Of a DNA stretch of 64,000 nt, positions 22,779 through 33,696 are shown in pieces. A program made the translations under genes and the position numbers. The number at the start of each line of letters is the position of its first letter. Position 1 is the stretch's first letter. Where the stretch lies: assembly GCA_951217055.1 (NCBI GenBank), contig OX578286.1:8906033-8970032 (forward strand), read 5' to 3'. This DNA comes from Gerris lacustris. Its lineage: Eukaryota > Arthropoda > Insecta > Hemiptera > Gerridae. The notes below the pieces were generated by a model that was given only the letters and a program-made list of their open reading frames with translations, was not told where the DNA came from and did not search any database.

Positions 22779-22799
22779 CAACCCAAAGTAATTTATTTA

Positions 22800-23035
22800 T
22801 CGATGGTTTGTCGAAAGTATCCTGCAGATAGCCCCATATTAATTTAAACCGTCAGCGCTCCTAAAAAATTTGCTAAATTTATACTTTAATTAATGTAAAA
22901 AATCAAAACATTTTTGAAAATAGTTTTAAAAAACATGAGAAAATTAAATAAATTTGACAATAATAGGTTTTAATAGTGTAAAAGCATTAAAATATACAAA
23001 ATAGAAACATGAGGAAGCAATGTGCCACACTAATT
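22800..23035 (+). mobile_element. Family A repeat, distal half
   Basis: GGTTTGTCGAAAGTATCCTG through ATTAAATAAATTTGACAATA to GAGGAAGCAATGTGCCACAC. Confidence 0.8.
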
Positions 23036-23149
23036 AGTAGCTCAGAGTATTTTAATTAATAAAAAATTTTATTTAACAATATTCAATATTTAACATAACA
23101 TTTGTATACACTAATTTAATTTAAAATATAATTGTTATTGTACCTAATA

Positions 23150-23690
23150 TAATAATGTTAGTGAAAAAAAAAAAAAAAAAAAAAATAGTTCCAAATTTAT
23201 TTACTTCACATAAATGACAACCATCTAGAATCTAGAGAGCTGATCTTAAACCTATAAAAAGACAAATCTTTGTACAACGGATCTCCCCCAACACCAAATC
23301 TAAACCGTGCCATCGATATATTTGAAATAATATAATCGATAAATAATATAATCGATGTATTTACTGTTTTGCTGTCATTCAATGTTTATCTCTTATTTAT
23401 AAAAATCACAAATTTGAAACCCGTCAAAATGAAGATTGTAAATATGGGATATGGCAAAACAAATAAAATAACTGGCGGATTTTTTCCGAACTAACTTTCC
23501 ATACAGCAAAATTTGCTTAAACCCAATTAAATTCTGATGAAAGATGGCTAAAAGTATTAAAATAATGCTTGTCATCGTGTTCTGAGCTATGCTAAAAGTT
23601 TCAAATGTCTAGCTATTCGGGAAGTTAGTTAGAAATCGATTGCCATGTTTTTACCGGACAAACAAACAAACAAGAAAGCAAGCTAATAAA
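23150..23690 (+). mobile_element. Family I repeat, with internal deletion
   Basis: GACAACCATCTAGAATCTAG, ACAACGGATCTCCCCCAACA, AAATTTGAAACCCGTCAAAA, TTTTTTCCGAACTAACTTTC and ACGTAGTAAAATAA match 58410-59610 in order and, inverted, 57310-57690. About 90 bp present in the other copies are replaced at 23320-23355 by an ATAATCGAT-type sequence. Confidence 0.75.
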
Positions 23691-23893
23691 AACGTAGTAA
23701 AATAATCTTTACTTTCAATAAAAGAAAACCGAATCTTTTCAAGAAATATATTATTTTTTATACGAGTTTTAATTATTTTTTGTCTCAAAATTATATTTAT
23801 AGTTTTACATTTAAGTTTAATTAAATTTAAATTAATTAAATTAAGTTTTAATTTAATAAAGTTATATTTAAAGTTTTAATTATTAATAAATGA

Positions 23894-24170
23894 CTTAGGT
23901 ACCTGTGCTTCGTTACGGAATGGAGTGTATTATTTTAAATGTATTTTTTTTTCATTTTATGGGTTTATAAAGTACCATCTAGAAACATTTAAGTCATTTA
24001 TACTAAACGAGAATATTTAGATATTATAGTTTTTCCTAAATCCCTTACCCTTAATTTATATATCTCCTACCTTTTGATTTGACTACTCGAGAAATATTTT
24101 TGAAAGTTATCTTTTTTGTAAAGTTAATTTTTAGAAGTTATAAGTTAAGTTAAAAGTTAAAGTTCAGGGA
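23894..24170 (-). mobile_element. Degenerate Helitron-like right end
   Basis: Read on the minus strand, CCGTAACGAAGCACAGGTAC-CTAAGT is a decayed version of the terminus at 19720-19749, and the upstream sequence (TAAATATTCTCG, GTTTCTAGATGG) is homologous to 19640-19700. Confidence 0.6.
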
Positions 24171-25137
24171 AAATCAGTGGTATTTTCCTTCTGTATATCC
24201 TCTGTCGTAAAAACTAAAAGTAAAAATTAAATACCTATAATGAAATAATGTAAGAAAAAATATATTTCTATTGAAAGATACAATCGTTTTAATTTCCTAC
24301 AACTATAAGAGAGGTTATACTTTTTATTTTTAATAATATTTAATACGATCTTTGTTCAAATGATGATAAATAAATTAAAAATAAAATAAAATACAGTTAC
24401 TCTGTATGAAAGTTCAAAGACATTTTAATTATGGGAGAAAGAAAAAAAAAAATCTAAAATTAATTCTATAACAGTAAGTAAATTAATTCAATGTGAGTTC
24501 TTGGGAATACTATTTTATTTTTTTTAAAAAAGAAGCGCGCTTTAATAATGTGATTCACAGAAATCTGCATTTGTTTTTGCCGCCGAAACTCTGTACTCTA
24601 CACTACTCACTTTATAATTAAGTTTCAATTCTTTACCGCTAGAGGGAGTTTAAAGGTGAAAATTAAGGTTTTTTTGTGTGTGTGTTAAAGAGAACAATAG
24701 CTTTTTTAATTTAACTACGTATGTGTGTTGGGAAAATTCCTTTTTATCTAGTTAGGAAGATCTTGTTATTGTTTTTTTAAAGACTTTCCCTTTCATGAAA
24801 GGAACGTTTGAAGCGAGTAAGGAAGTTAATACAACAGTTTTCAAAACTGTTGCAGAGGAGGAAAAAATTAAACATACAAGTTCAGATTGAAGAAATAACG
24901 TAACAATAGTAGGTAATGAAAAAAAAAAAAGATTCTTAAACATCTTTTATTGTAATCCAAATCTTTTCAAGACGATTTTCAAATGAAAAAATCTCTCTTT
25001 ACCCTTCTTAAATTAAGATATTTTCTAATGATAATTGATAATTAAACCCTAATTGTAATTAGTTTAAATATAAAAACCTCTGAAAAGAAAATTAGCTTAT
25101 TTCGTTTATAACATCGTTTTTTATTTAAATGTTAATA

Positions 25138-25728
25138 GTCCAGGAGATACCGCGCAATAAAGTTTCTGACTAACATCAAGCTAGAATTTCGTGTATAAGT
25201 AAATCTTTAAGTGCCTTTTAAAAATATGTGGTCGGCTAAGTTCGTCTACGGGACATAGCTTCACAATAAGTATTTGAAAAAAGAACAAACCAGTGAAGAG
25301 CGGCCATGTCCCACCAATTATGGTGGACAATGTGATTTTCGTGATCCTGAGTACAAAATTAGTTAGTACACTGAAAATAAAGTTGATGTTAGTTTGTCAC
25401 TTGTTAGGTTAGTTAGTGAAATGTTACTCCAAATCAAAGTGGTCACCTAACAACAACTAACATCAGTGACAAACTAACAACAACTTGATTTTTGGTCTAC
25501 TAACTAACTTTGTACTCAGGATCATGAAAATCATATTGTCCACCATAATTGGCGGTACATGGCTGCTGTCCTCCGGTTTTTTTTTTCTTTAAATGCCTAT
25601 TGCCAAGCTATGTCCTGCAGATGAACTTAACCCACCTCATACTTTTAAAAGGCACCAAAAGATTTACTTTTACACAAAATTCTAGCTTGATGTTAGTCAG
25701 ACACTTTTTTGCACGCTATCTCCTGGAC
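25138..25728. mobile_element. 591-bp foldback element, TA target
   Basis: Inverted ends GTCCAGGAGATA ... TATCTCCTGGAC, TA on each side, arms of about 240 bp (CTAACATCAAGCTAGAATTT, GTCCCACCAATTATGGTGGA and their complements). The centre carries a further inverted pair (GTTAGTTTGTCAC / GTGACAAACTAAC). Related single arms occur at 45470-45683, 51028-51242 and 49499-49608. The 74-codon frame in the right arm is not a gene. Confidence 0.83.
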
Positions 25729-26379
25729 TATAAGGAATTTGCATCTTTTAATAGAAAGTTCTTTTGTTTTTAAATTGTAATTAATATTTACAAGTGAAAC
25801 TTTATTTAAAATATACAAATTTAAACAATGAATTTTTGTAGTTTAATTTATTTTATGAACTGTAAACGTCAAATATTTGAGTGGGAAGTGTCACTTGGTC
25901 GGGGAAAGTGTATTTTGGGGTTGGGCCTGAATCATTGTTTCATTTTTTTTTTAAACTTTATCGCTTGGTCTTGTTTGATACAACACCGGATCATTACAAA
26001 ATGATGAAACATCTACTTAATATATTTATGGTTACTATAAAAAGAAAATTGAAAAAAAAATAAGGATACTTTTAAAAATCAACTTAAATAATTTTTTTTT
26101 AATTATTCCTATACAAGTAGCTTTGAAGTTTACAGCCTCTATCTGAGATATGCAAAAAGCGAACCTTAAGCCATAAATTGAATTTTCTTTCCTTATTTTA
26201 GTATCAGTGGTAATGCATAAAATAACACTTAAACTTTAGTTCTTGTGGTTTTTTTGACGAATTAGTCATTAACTTTTTATTTACTACAAGTTTGTCCCAC
26301 AAAATCACGATAGAAGTAACTAATTTCATTTCAAATTTCAATTTCTAGTGTTAGGAAGATGTTGTCTTACCTATATTGG

Positions 26380-27105
26380 CCATCTTTAACCACCTTTTAC
26401 TTCCTCTATCCTCCTTTGACTATCTTTAACCTCCACTTACATCCTTTGGCCATCTTTAACCCCCTCTTACATCCTTTGACCACCTGTCACCTCCTTTGAC
26501 CATCGTTTACCACCTGTCACCGTCTATAACCTCCTCTTACATCCTTTGACCACTTCTAACCACTTCTCACTTCCTCTTAACTCATTTGATCATCGTTTAC
26601 CACTTGTCACCTCCTCTTAGCTCCTTTGACCATCGTTTACCACCTGTCACCGTCTATAACCTCCTCTTACATCCTTTGACCCCTTCTCACTTCCTCTTAC
26701 CTCATTTGATCATCGTTTACCACTTGTCACCTCCTCTTACATCCTTTGATTACCTGTCACCTCATCTTACCTCCTTTGACCATCGTTTACCACCTGTCAC
26801 CGTCTATAACCTCCTCTTACATCCTTTGACCACTTCTAACCACTTCTCACTTCCTCTTACCTCATTTGATCATCGTTTACCACTTGTCACCTCCTCTTAC
26901 ATCCTTTGATTACCTGTCACCTCCTCTTACCTCCTTTGACCATCGTTTACCACTTGTCACCGTCTATAACCTCCTCTTACATCCTTTGATTACCTGTCAC
27001 CTCCTTTGACCATCGTTTACCACTTGTCACCGTCTATAACCTCCTCTTACATCCTTTGACCACTTCTCACTTCCTCTTACCGCCTTTAATCTCCACTATC
27101 CTTTA
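26380..27105 (+). repeat. Minisatellite of CTCCTTTGACCATCGTTTACC type
   Basis: Units of about 38 bp and multiples: ACCTCCTCTTACATCCTTTG, ACCATCGTTTACCACCTGTC, ACCGTCTATA. Order varies, with repeated blocks of 80-180 bp. The frames reading Leu/Pro/Ser/Thr repeats are artefacts. Confidence 0.94.
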
Positions 27106-27329
27106 ACGATTTCCATATCAACCTCACTTCCTCTGACGACATCTTAATTTCTAGTCTCTTCTATCCACTGATATTTTCATGTAAGAGGGTATAATATTAT
27201 GTTTTTAGGCTGAGTAATTTAGTCCAACATTAAAGATATAATTTTCTTTAAGATTAAGAATTATTAGAACTTTTTATCTTACTTGGGTTGTTAATGACAG
27301 CTTGTGGTTGGAAGACGGTTTCACCTTTT

Positions 27330-27420
27330 GGAACGAAGTTACTTATTGCTACAGCACCGGGAGTCCGGGAGTGAATCGGAAAAAAACGACTTGTAACAAA
27401 ATCGTGACGGTCGAAGAGGA
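27330..27420 (+). mobile_element. Family H fragment between two arrays
   Basis: TTTTGGAACGAAGTTACTTA and GAGTCCGGGAGTGAATCGGA with AAAAAACGAC match the start of family H at 33697 and 48690. Confidence 0.65.
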
Positions 27421-27694
27421 ATTTAGACTATAATAGGAAGTAGATTCGTTTTCACTTTTTATTCATTGTATAGTATTATTAATTATTATATTTCTCCGAC
27501 AGAAGTTCAACATTTTATATAAAATGACATCAGAGCTCCTAGCGGACCAAATGGTAATAAAAATGGATGAATGTGTCCTATTTTCACACATTAATATTCA
27601 TCTACTATATCAATTTGATGTATACTGATTTTCTCCATTTCATGGAACAACACTGAAACGTTGATATGTGGATTCAACGACCAAAAACATATCC

Positions 27695-28530
27695 ACGATT
27701 TACCACCTGTCACCTTCTCTTATCTCCTTTGATAATTGTTTACCACTTGCCACTTGTCACCTTCTGTGGCCATCTTTAACATCCTCTTACATTCTTTGAC
27801 GACCTCTATCCACCTCTCTCACCTCCTCTTATCTCCTTTGACCATCGTTTACCATCTGTCACCTTCTCTTATCTCGTTTGATAATCGTTTACCACTTGCC
27901 ACTTGTCACCTTCTGTGGCCATCTTTAACATCCTCTTACATTCTTTGACGACCTCTATCCACCTCTCTCACCTCCTCTTACCTCCTTTGACCATCGTTTA
28001 CCATCTGTCACCTTCTCTTACCTCCTTTGATTATCATTTACCACTTGCCACTTGTCACCTTCTTTGGCCATCTTTAACATCCTCTTACATTCTTTGACGA
28101 CCTCTATCCACCTCTCTCACCTCCTCTTATCTCCTTTGACCATCGTTTACCATCTGTCACCTTCTCTTATCTCGTTTGATAATCGTTTACCACTTGCCAC
28201 TTGTCACCTTCTGTGGCCATCTTTAACATCCTCTTACATTCTTTGACGACCTCTATCCACCTCTCTCACCTCCTCTTACCTCCTTTGACCATCGTTTACC
28301 ATCTGTCACCTTCTCTTACCTCCTTTGATTATCATTTACCACTTGCCACTTGTCACCTTCTTTGGCCATCTTTAACATCCTCTTACATTCTTTGACCACC
28401 TCTAACCACCTCTCACCTCCTCTTACCTCCTTTGATAATCGTTTACCACTTGCCACTTGTCACCTTCTTTGGCCGTCTTTAACCTCCTCTTAAATCCTTT
28501 GACCACCTCTAACCACCTCATGCTGTGTCT
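27695..28530 (+). repeat. 149-bp minisatellite with 298-bp higher-order period
   Basis: The unit contains CTTGCCACTTGTCACCTTCT, GGCCATCTTTAACATCCTCT and ACCATCGTTTACCATCTGTC. Alternate units share the same variants (GATAATCGTTT against GATTATCATTT), so the array expanded as dimers. It is built from the same submotifs as 26380-27105. Confidence 0.94.
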
Positions 28531-29094
28531 GTTAATATTGTTTCATATCATTCGATTACTTGCGAAGTTCAGTGACTTGTTGATATTATTCCCACTGTTT
28601 CACTCTTACTTTTCATGATGTATCTTCTTGTTTCTCTGTTACTTAAGACTTTATAAAGGATAATTATTTTTAAGAGTAAGAAAAGGAGTAGTTTGGAAGA
28701 AATATAGGAGGAGATAACTGAGTCATTATCTCATGGTCTCGGATGTGAAAACAATGAGATTTTTAAAAGCATCTTTTCCTCGTGGAGAGTTTACATCGGA
28801 GGTGTTTCACCCTCTTTGTGTATATATAACTCCATTAACCCGTGAGAAGTTAACATTTAATTCTTTCCAAGAAGTTTTTTTTTTGTTCTTTTTTTTAAAA
28901 AAAAAGGAGAGATTTTTCTTCCCGTATGTAATCTTGGAGAGTCTCTGACGTACTTAGACTACTGATACAAAATGAAATCAAATTCTTTCGAAATATTTAC
29001 TCACTCTTCTCTTCTTAAAAAAAAGCACTAATGAGTATTTATTTATTAATTATGTAATTATTCCTTCCGACCATACCAAAAGTAACTGTGAGCA

Positions 29095-29775
29095 TTGTGA
29101 TCATTCTGAAAATAAAAGTGTTTTATTTCTCAAAATTCCAAGACAGAAATGCGTTTAAGACCTCAGGGAATTTTTGCATCCGAGCTTTCCGAAGGTAACG
29201 GAAGCTACGTGATCGTTCTGAAAAAATTTAGGTCTCCGATTTCCAAAATTCCAAGACAGAATTCCGTTTCAGACATCAGGGAATATTTTTGGTTCCGTGT
29301 CTGTCTGTCGGTCTGTCGCTCTATTTTTTCGAACCAACATTCATAAAAACTACACGTCCGATTTTAATGAAATTTGGATGGTAGGTCATAATTAGCTGAT
29401 TGTTAGTCCCATATAAGTTTCAACCTTCTGCACTTATTTGTTTCTCTTTCACATGCGCACAAACATACATTTATTTATACCTATAGCTTCAGAGGTACGT
29501 ATCTGGTTTGTATGAAACTTTTATAGTTTATCGAAAGTAGCCCGCAGATAGCCCCAGATTACTTTTAACCGTCTGCGCTCTTTAACTTTTGCTTAATTTA
29601 TACTTTAATTCAAGTATAAAATATAAGTAAAATAAAGTAGTAAGTATAAAACAGATTAAAAAAACGGTGGAAACAATTAAACAATAATGGCTTGTAAATG
29701 CATATAATATAAAATTAATAATGTACATGATAGGATGCGAGGAAGCTGTGTGCCATACTAATTGGCAGTCTATTT
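29095..29775 (+). mobile_element. Family A: one complete copy preceded by a tandem partial copy
   Basis: 29095-29165 repeats the first part (ATTCCAAGACAGAAATGCGT); a full copy then runs from GAGCTTTCCGAAGGTAACGG, through CCGTGTCTGTCTGTCGGTC, CCATATAAGTTTCAACCTTC and ACTTTTATAGTTTATCG, to GATGCGAGGAAGCTGTGTGC and AATTGGCAGTCTA. It is about 620 bp and the best reference copy in the window. Confidence 0.88.
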
Positions 29776-29803
29776 TTTATTGTAATGAGGTTGTTCATCT
29801 GGG

Positions 29804-29873
29804 GGGATGTAACTCAGTGGTAGTGTGTCTGCTTGGTATGCTGAAAGTCATGGGTTCGAATCCCAACATCTCA
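29804..29873 (+). pseudogene. tRNA-like sequence (Ala-type pseudogene or SINE head)
   Basis: Acceptor GGGATGT pairs with ACATCTC (one wobble); the A box AACTCAGTGGTAGTGTG and B box GGGTTCGAATCCC are good. The anticodon stem TCTGC/GCTGA has a T-T mismatch and the loop TTGGTAT gives GGT, while the overall sequence is closest to tRNA-Ala. This points to a pseudogene or tRNA-derived repeat. Confidence 0.6.
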
Positions 29874-30100
29874 ACAATATTTAATGTATAGGATTTAAAC
29901 TAATATTCGTTGTAATAATGATGGCATATGATTTAACACTTTATGGATGTATTCTAAATAGGTAATACTTTAGAAAATACATAAAACAAAAACATCTTAT
30001 GAAGAAAATACATGAAAACAACATTTATATATATTATATTATTATATAATGTATATAATATTACGCTTATATACCAATTCTGTGTTAAAAAAAATCATCG

Positions 30101-30172
30101 ACCACCATGGTGCAATGGTTAGCACATATGCCTGCTTAATCAAAGGTCGGTGGATCGAGACTCGTCCTAGAA
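30101..30172 (+). pseudogene. tRNA-like sequence (SINE-type)
   Basis: A box TGGTGCAATGGTTAGCACA and a weakened B box GGTGGATCGAGACTC at tRNA spacing. No full cloverleaf; tRNA-derived repeat is most likely. Confidence 0.45.
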
Positions 30173-30499
30173 AAATATTTTTTTACAAGTAAATTAACTT
30201 CCGACTTAATCCGGCAGTTAACCATTAAAAAATCTTTCTCTTAGACGAGTCTCGAATCACAATCTTCGTTACATGCCAATTTCGTTTCATCTAAGCCAAC
30301 TCAACCGCGCCTAAAGAAGTTTCACTTTAAAAAATTTAATATAAATGCTCATTATAAATATACTTTATTAATTAATTAATAAATATCTTACTTAATATAC
30401 ATAAAATATATTCAAATTTAAACTTATAGTATAATTACGTATATGAAACGAGTTTGTCAAAGGTCCGATTACTTTTTTATTTTTTTATGAAATTTAGAA

Positions 30500-31130
30500 A
30501 ATGTCAAACAGAAAGTGACTGTAGACTGTAGGACTTGTACGACAAAGTAGATTACAACAAGTAAGTAAAAAAAAAAAAAAAAAAAAAAATTAAAAGAAAA
30601 AAAAAAATGCATAAAAGGTGCTCTATATACTTAGTTCTGATATGATGATTTTCACTTAGTTGACTTTTTAAAATCAGGTGAAAATGGCAAATTAAGCGCG
30701 ATCTTCTAAGAGTATATATTGGAAAAGAAAGCTGTTATGTTGGCTAAACTGAGAACTGGGGATCTCTCTGTTTAGACTTGAGCGACTAACCTGCTCCGGG
30801 ATGAAAGCAGTCAAGAATCAGTTTATAATTACAAGCTACAAACTTTGTTTTTTTATTTTTTTTTTAAATTATACACGTCTTTAGTGTAATACTCCTGACA
30901 TCATTCCCCTTCTTTCATTTGATATCATTTTAGGAATAGAACATCAACTAATTTATTGTTTTATTTTATTATATTATTGTGCTAACACTTAGATTATAGT
31001 GTTATGTTTCATTTTTTCAAAGCCAGGCGAATATTGGCGGCGTTTTAACCCGTGTTGTATTATCAGCAAAATGTTTATTAATTTATCTTTACATTATATT
31101 TGACCTTTGTCCTAAGTTTCATGTCAATAT
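30500..31130. other. AT-rich stretch, no gene seen
   Basis: Contains a poly(A) run at 30568-30589 and no recognisable element. Confidence 0.55.
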
Positions 31131-31144
31131 AATAATTTATAGTT

Positions 31145-31570
31145 TTTAGGGTCTGTAGGCAAAACCAAGGACCCTTATATTTTCCTGCGTGTGTCTGTCT
31201 GTCCGTCCGTCTGCGCCTGCTCTCACGGCTACAACTTTTGTCTGATCACTTTGAAATTTGGCATATATGTGTATAGTACCTACCTACAAATTTTCAAAAT
31301 GTAGCGACTTAAAATTTTTTTTTTTTTTTTGGAAACCGTGTGGGGTATCATATGAAAGGGTACGTCGAGCTGATTACAAAAATATATAACTTTTTGGTTA
31401 TAAGCTTTGATAAGGCAAGCGTAGGTGAGTTTGAAGTTAGTTTGAAAAGTGCCCTCCCTTCTATCTCACTTATGTAAAGTGCAAAAAATCTGAAAATGTT
31501 CCTGAACATTCTTCGACCAAAAGTGAAGATATATCACATTTTAATTTCTAATTGATTGTACTAGGTACAG
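31145..31570 (+). mobile_element. Third hairpin-plus-GTCT repeat family, single copy
   Basis: Begins with GGGTC...GACCC inverted bases around TGTAGGCAAAACCAAG, then GTGTCTGTCTGTCCGTCCGT, then ACTTTGAAATTTGGCATATA. The same order of parts occurs in families A and B although the sequences differ. No second copy here, so its right limit is unknown. Confidence 0.5.
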
Positions 31571-31707
31571 GTACTAATTGGGTACTTTATAATTATAAGC
31601 GTTATTTCTCGGTCTAGTCCTATGTCATTAATGTTGACTTCTAAGATTTGAGGAAAATTGAAAGCTTAAATTCGGGCAAGGTATCATTAACGTCAGAGAA
31701 ATTCATT

Positions 31708-31777
31708 CTCCTGCGTAGCTTAGTTGGTAGAGCGCTATACTGGAAATATAGAGGCCCGTGGTTCCCGGCGCTGGAGT
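31708..31777 (+). pseudogene. tRNA-like sequence with damaged T arm
   Basis: Acceptor CTCCTGC against GCTGGAG (6 of 7 pairs), A box TAGCTTAGTTGGTAGAGC, and a perfect anticodon stem CTATA/TATAG with loop CTGGAAA. The T loop (GTGGTTCCCGGCG) has lost bases, so it should not be a working tRNA. Spacing fits a tRNA-derived SINE head. Confidence 0.6.
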
Positions 31778-32049
31778 GCATTTTTCTCTGTCTGTTTCCC
31801 GTAGTTAATAATAATTATAATTTGATTTAAATGAAGATATCACTTTTTGGAAATTTAGATTTTATTTTTTTTATTGACAAAATACATTTTTTTATAATCA
31901 TGCTCTTTTCGATGTATTTATATGATTATAGTCCGGATCACTGGGAATAAAATACTTTAAGAAGTTTGTTTATGTGTTCTGAGAATATCAGACTCATAGA
32001 ATACTTGAAAGTATCTTTTAAGCATTTTAAATAGGTTCTACTTAAACAG

Positions 32050-32395
32050 GGCACTTTTTTACTTTAGCACCCCCTTGGTTCTAAACAATAGTCTGCCCTA
32101 AAAATGCCTCAAAGGTTTGTGTGTTTGTCACCCAAAGACATATTGAGTCTCCTAGGGCAGTTTTATATTTAATATTCCTTTATCTTAATAGTTGAGTAGA
32201 CTAAGGGATATGATCACAATTATATACACAAGTATGATATTCCTTTGTCCCAAGGTACATTGGTATAAATATCCCTTCGTCTTAATAGTAATTTAGACTA
32301 AGGAATATATTTAGGCTACTTTGTATAATATGCTCCTTTGTCTAAATAACTATTAACACCAAGGGATATAGGGGGGTGCTAAAGTAAAAAAGTAC
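32050..32395. mobile_element. Family C2 MITE with 9-10 bp target duplication
   Basis: Ends GGCACTTTTTTACTTTAGCA-CCCCC and its inverse; ACTTAAACAG lies directly on both sides (32040-32049 and 32396-32405). The interior shares CTAAATAACTATTAA and CAAGGGATAT with family C1, so the two have a common origin. Bases at the extreme ends do not pair perfectly, leaving a 1-2 bp uncertainty. Confidence 0.85.
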
Positions 32396-32479
32396 ACTTA
32401 AACAGTACTATGTTACCTACAGACCCTCGCTTTGTGCTGACTAGCACACACTTGACCTGTTTATTTTTTTATTTAATAA

Positions 32480-32606
32480 CTAGGGGGCTCTGCCCCCTAC
32501 TCGCTTCGCTCGTCGAAAAACGGCCGCTGTTTAGCCGCTGCCCTCACCCTTCCCACAATTTGACACATTTGTTTGTTTACAAAACTTTGTTAATAATATA
32601 GATAGA
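32480..32606 (-). mobile_element. 127-bp mini-Helitron
   Basis: On the minus strand it starts A|TCTATCTATATTATT and ends in the hairpin GGGGGC-AGA-GCCCCCTAG followed by T. The TC start, the hairpin just before CTAG, the A|T insertion site and the lack of target duplication or inverted ends all match Helitron rules. Just inside is CGAGCGAAGCGAG. It is too short to code and must rely on proteins from elsewhere. Confidence 0.8.
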
Positions 32607-32609
32607 TGT

Positions 32610-33690
32610 TTCTTGGACATTCTAAAAGATCACCATTTTAGATCGCTGGTTTTTGTTTTCTCCAAAATTAAAACAATGCATATTCGCGTTATATTTGTCC
32701 TTGAATATTGAACATTGTAAGTGAACTGCCATTTTGAATAGCTAGTGTCCTTAACTGTCCAATGTGCATAACTGTCCAACGGACTATGTAACTGTCCATT
32801 GTCCAAGGTACATAAGTATCCATGAGAGAAATAAGAGCGTTAATATCCATGTTTCATAACTATCCAAGATACATAACTGTATCTCAAGATAAAGTTACAC
32901 TATGTGTAGATTTTTAACGTAAGATTAATTTTTTTTTTTTTCAAAAATAATTATAATCTAGTGATATAAGTATAAAAAACATAATACCAGAAAATACCCT
33001 TAGGTTATTAGAAACAGTTAAATTAAAATTAAAAGCGGAAATTACAAACTTCAACTAATAAGTATAAAGTATACACATTTAAGTATTTCAACATATGGAT
33101 TGAAGAAATAAAAAAAAATAATATTCCAACAATGTTTTCAGAGGAAAAAAAAAATATATACTCAGATAACAAGAAAATAATGGCAACACTGACATTTCTA
33201 TATTTTTTTATAGTTATATAAAGACCTGAATTTAATTTTTAACTAACATTGATTATTATGTTAAAAAAGAATTGTATTTCTTTAAAATCTTAAGACAGTA
33301 TTACCAACTAAAATAAAAGACCCTCTGGCAAAATAAAAATTAAATAAGATATAAAAAGGAAATATGTGCTAGTAATAACAAGAATTCCATTTTTACACCT
33401 GCACTGATATTTTTATAAAGTTATACAACAAAAATTGGATTTAATTTAACGTATATCTTTATTTAGAGATAAGTATATTTCTTTATGATTGAACCATACA
33501 CACTACCAACTGTTGAGCCCTAAGGCTTAAACAAAAATAAAATAATATTTTAATGAATACATATACAACACTGGTATTTAAGTCGTGTCTTTTAATTAAA
33601 AAAAAAAAAAAAACTAACATTATTTGATTGGTGAAATGTCACCTAAGATGATGAGGGATTGATATTTTATAATTTTATTAAAAATATGAA
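32610..33690. other. AT-rich stretch, no gene seen
   Basis: 32740-32890 has loosely repeated ACTGTCCAA / AACTATCCA phrases; the remainder is plain AT-rich sequence. Confidence 0.5.
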
Positions 33691-33696
33691 CTTTTG

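Noticed and set aside
24752..24943. 63-codon minus frame near a GAAAACTGTTGCAGAGG stretch
   Set aside because: Short and without domain, splice or repeat-conservation evidence.
26586..28395. Series of 64-107 codon Leu/Pro/Ser-rich frames
   Set aside because: Tandem repeat artefacts; each is one or more array units.
29804..29873. Functional tRNA gene
   Set aside because: Anticodon stem mismatch and an anticodon (GGT) that disagrees with the Ala-like body; better explained as a pseudogene or SINE head.
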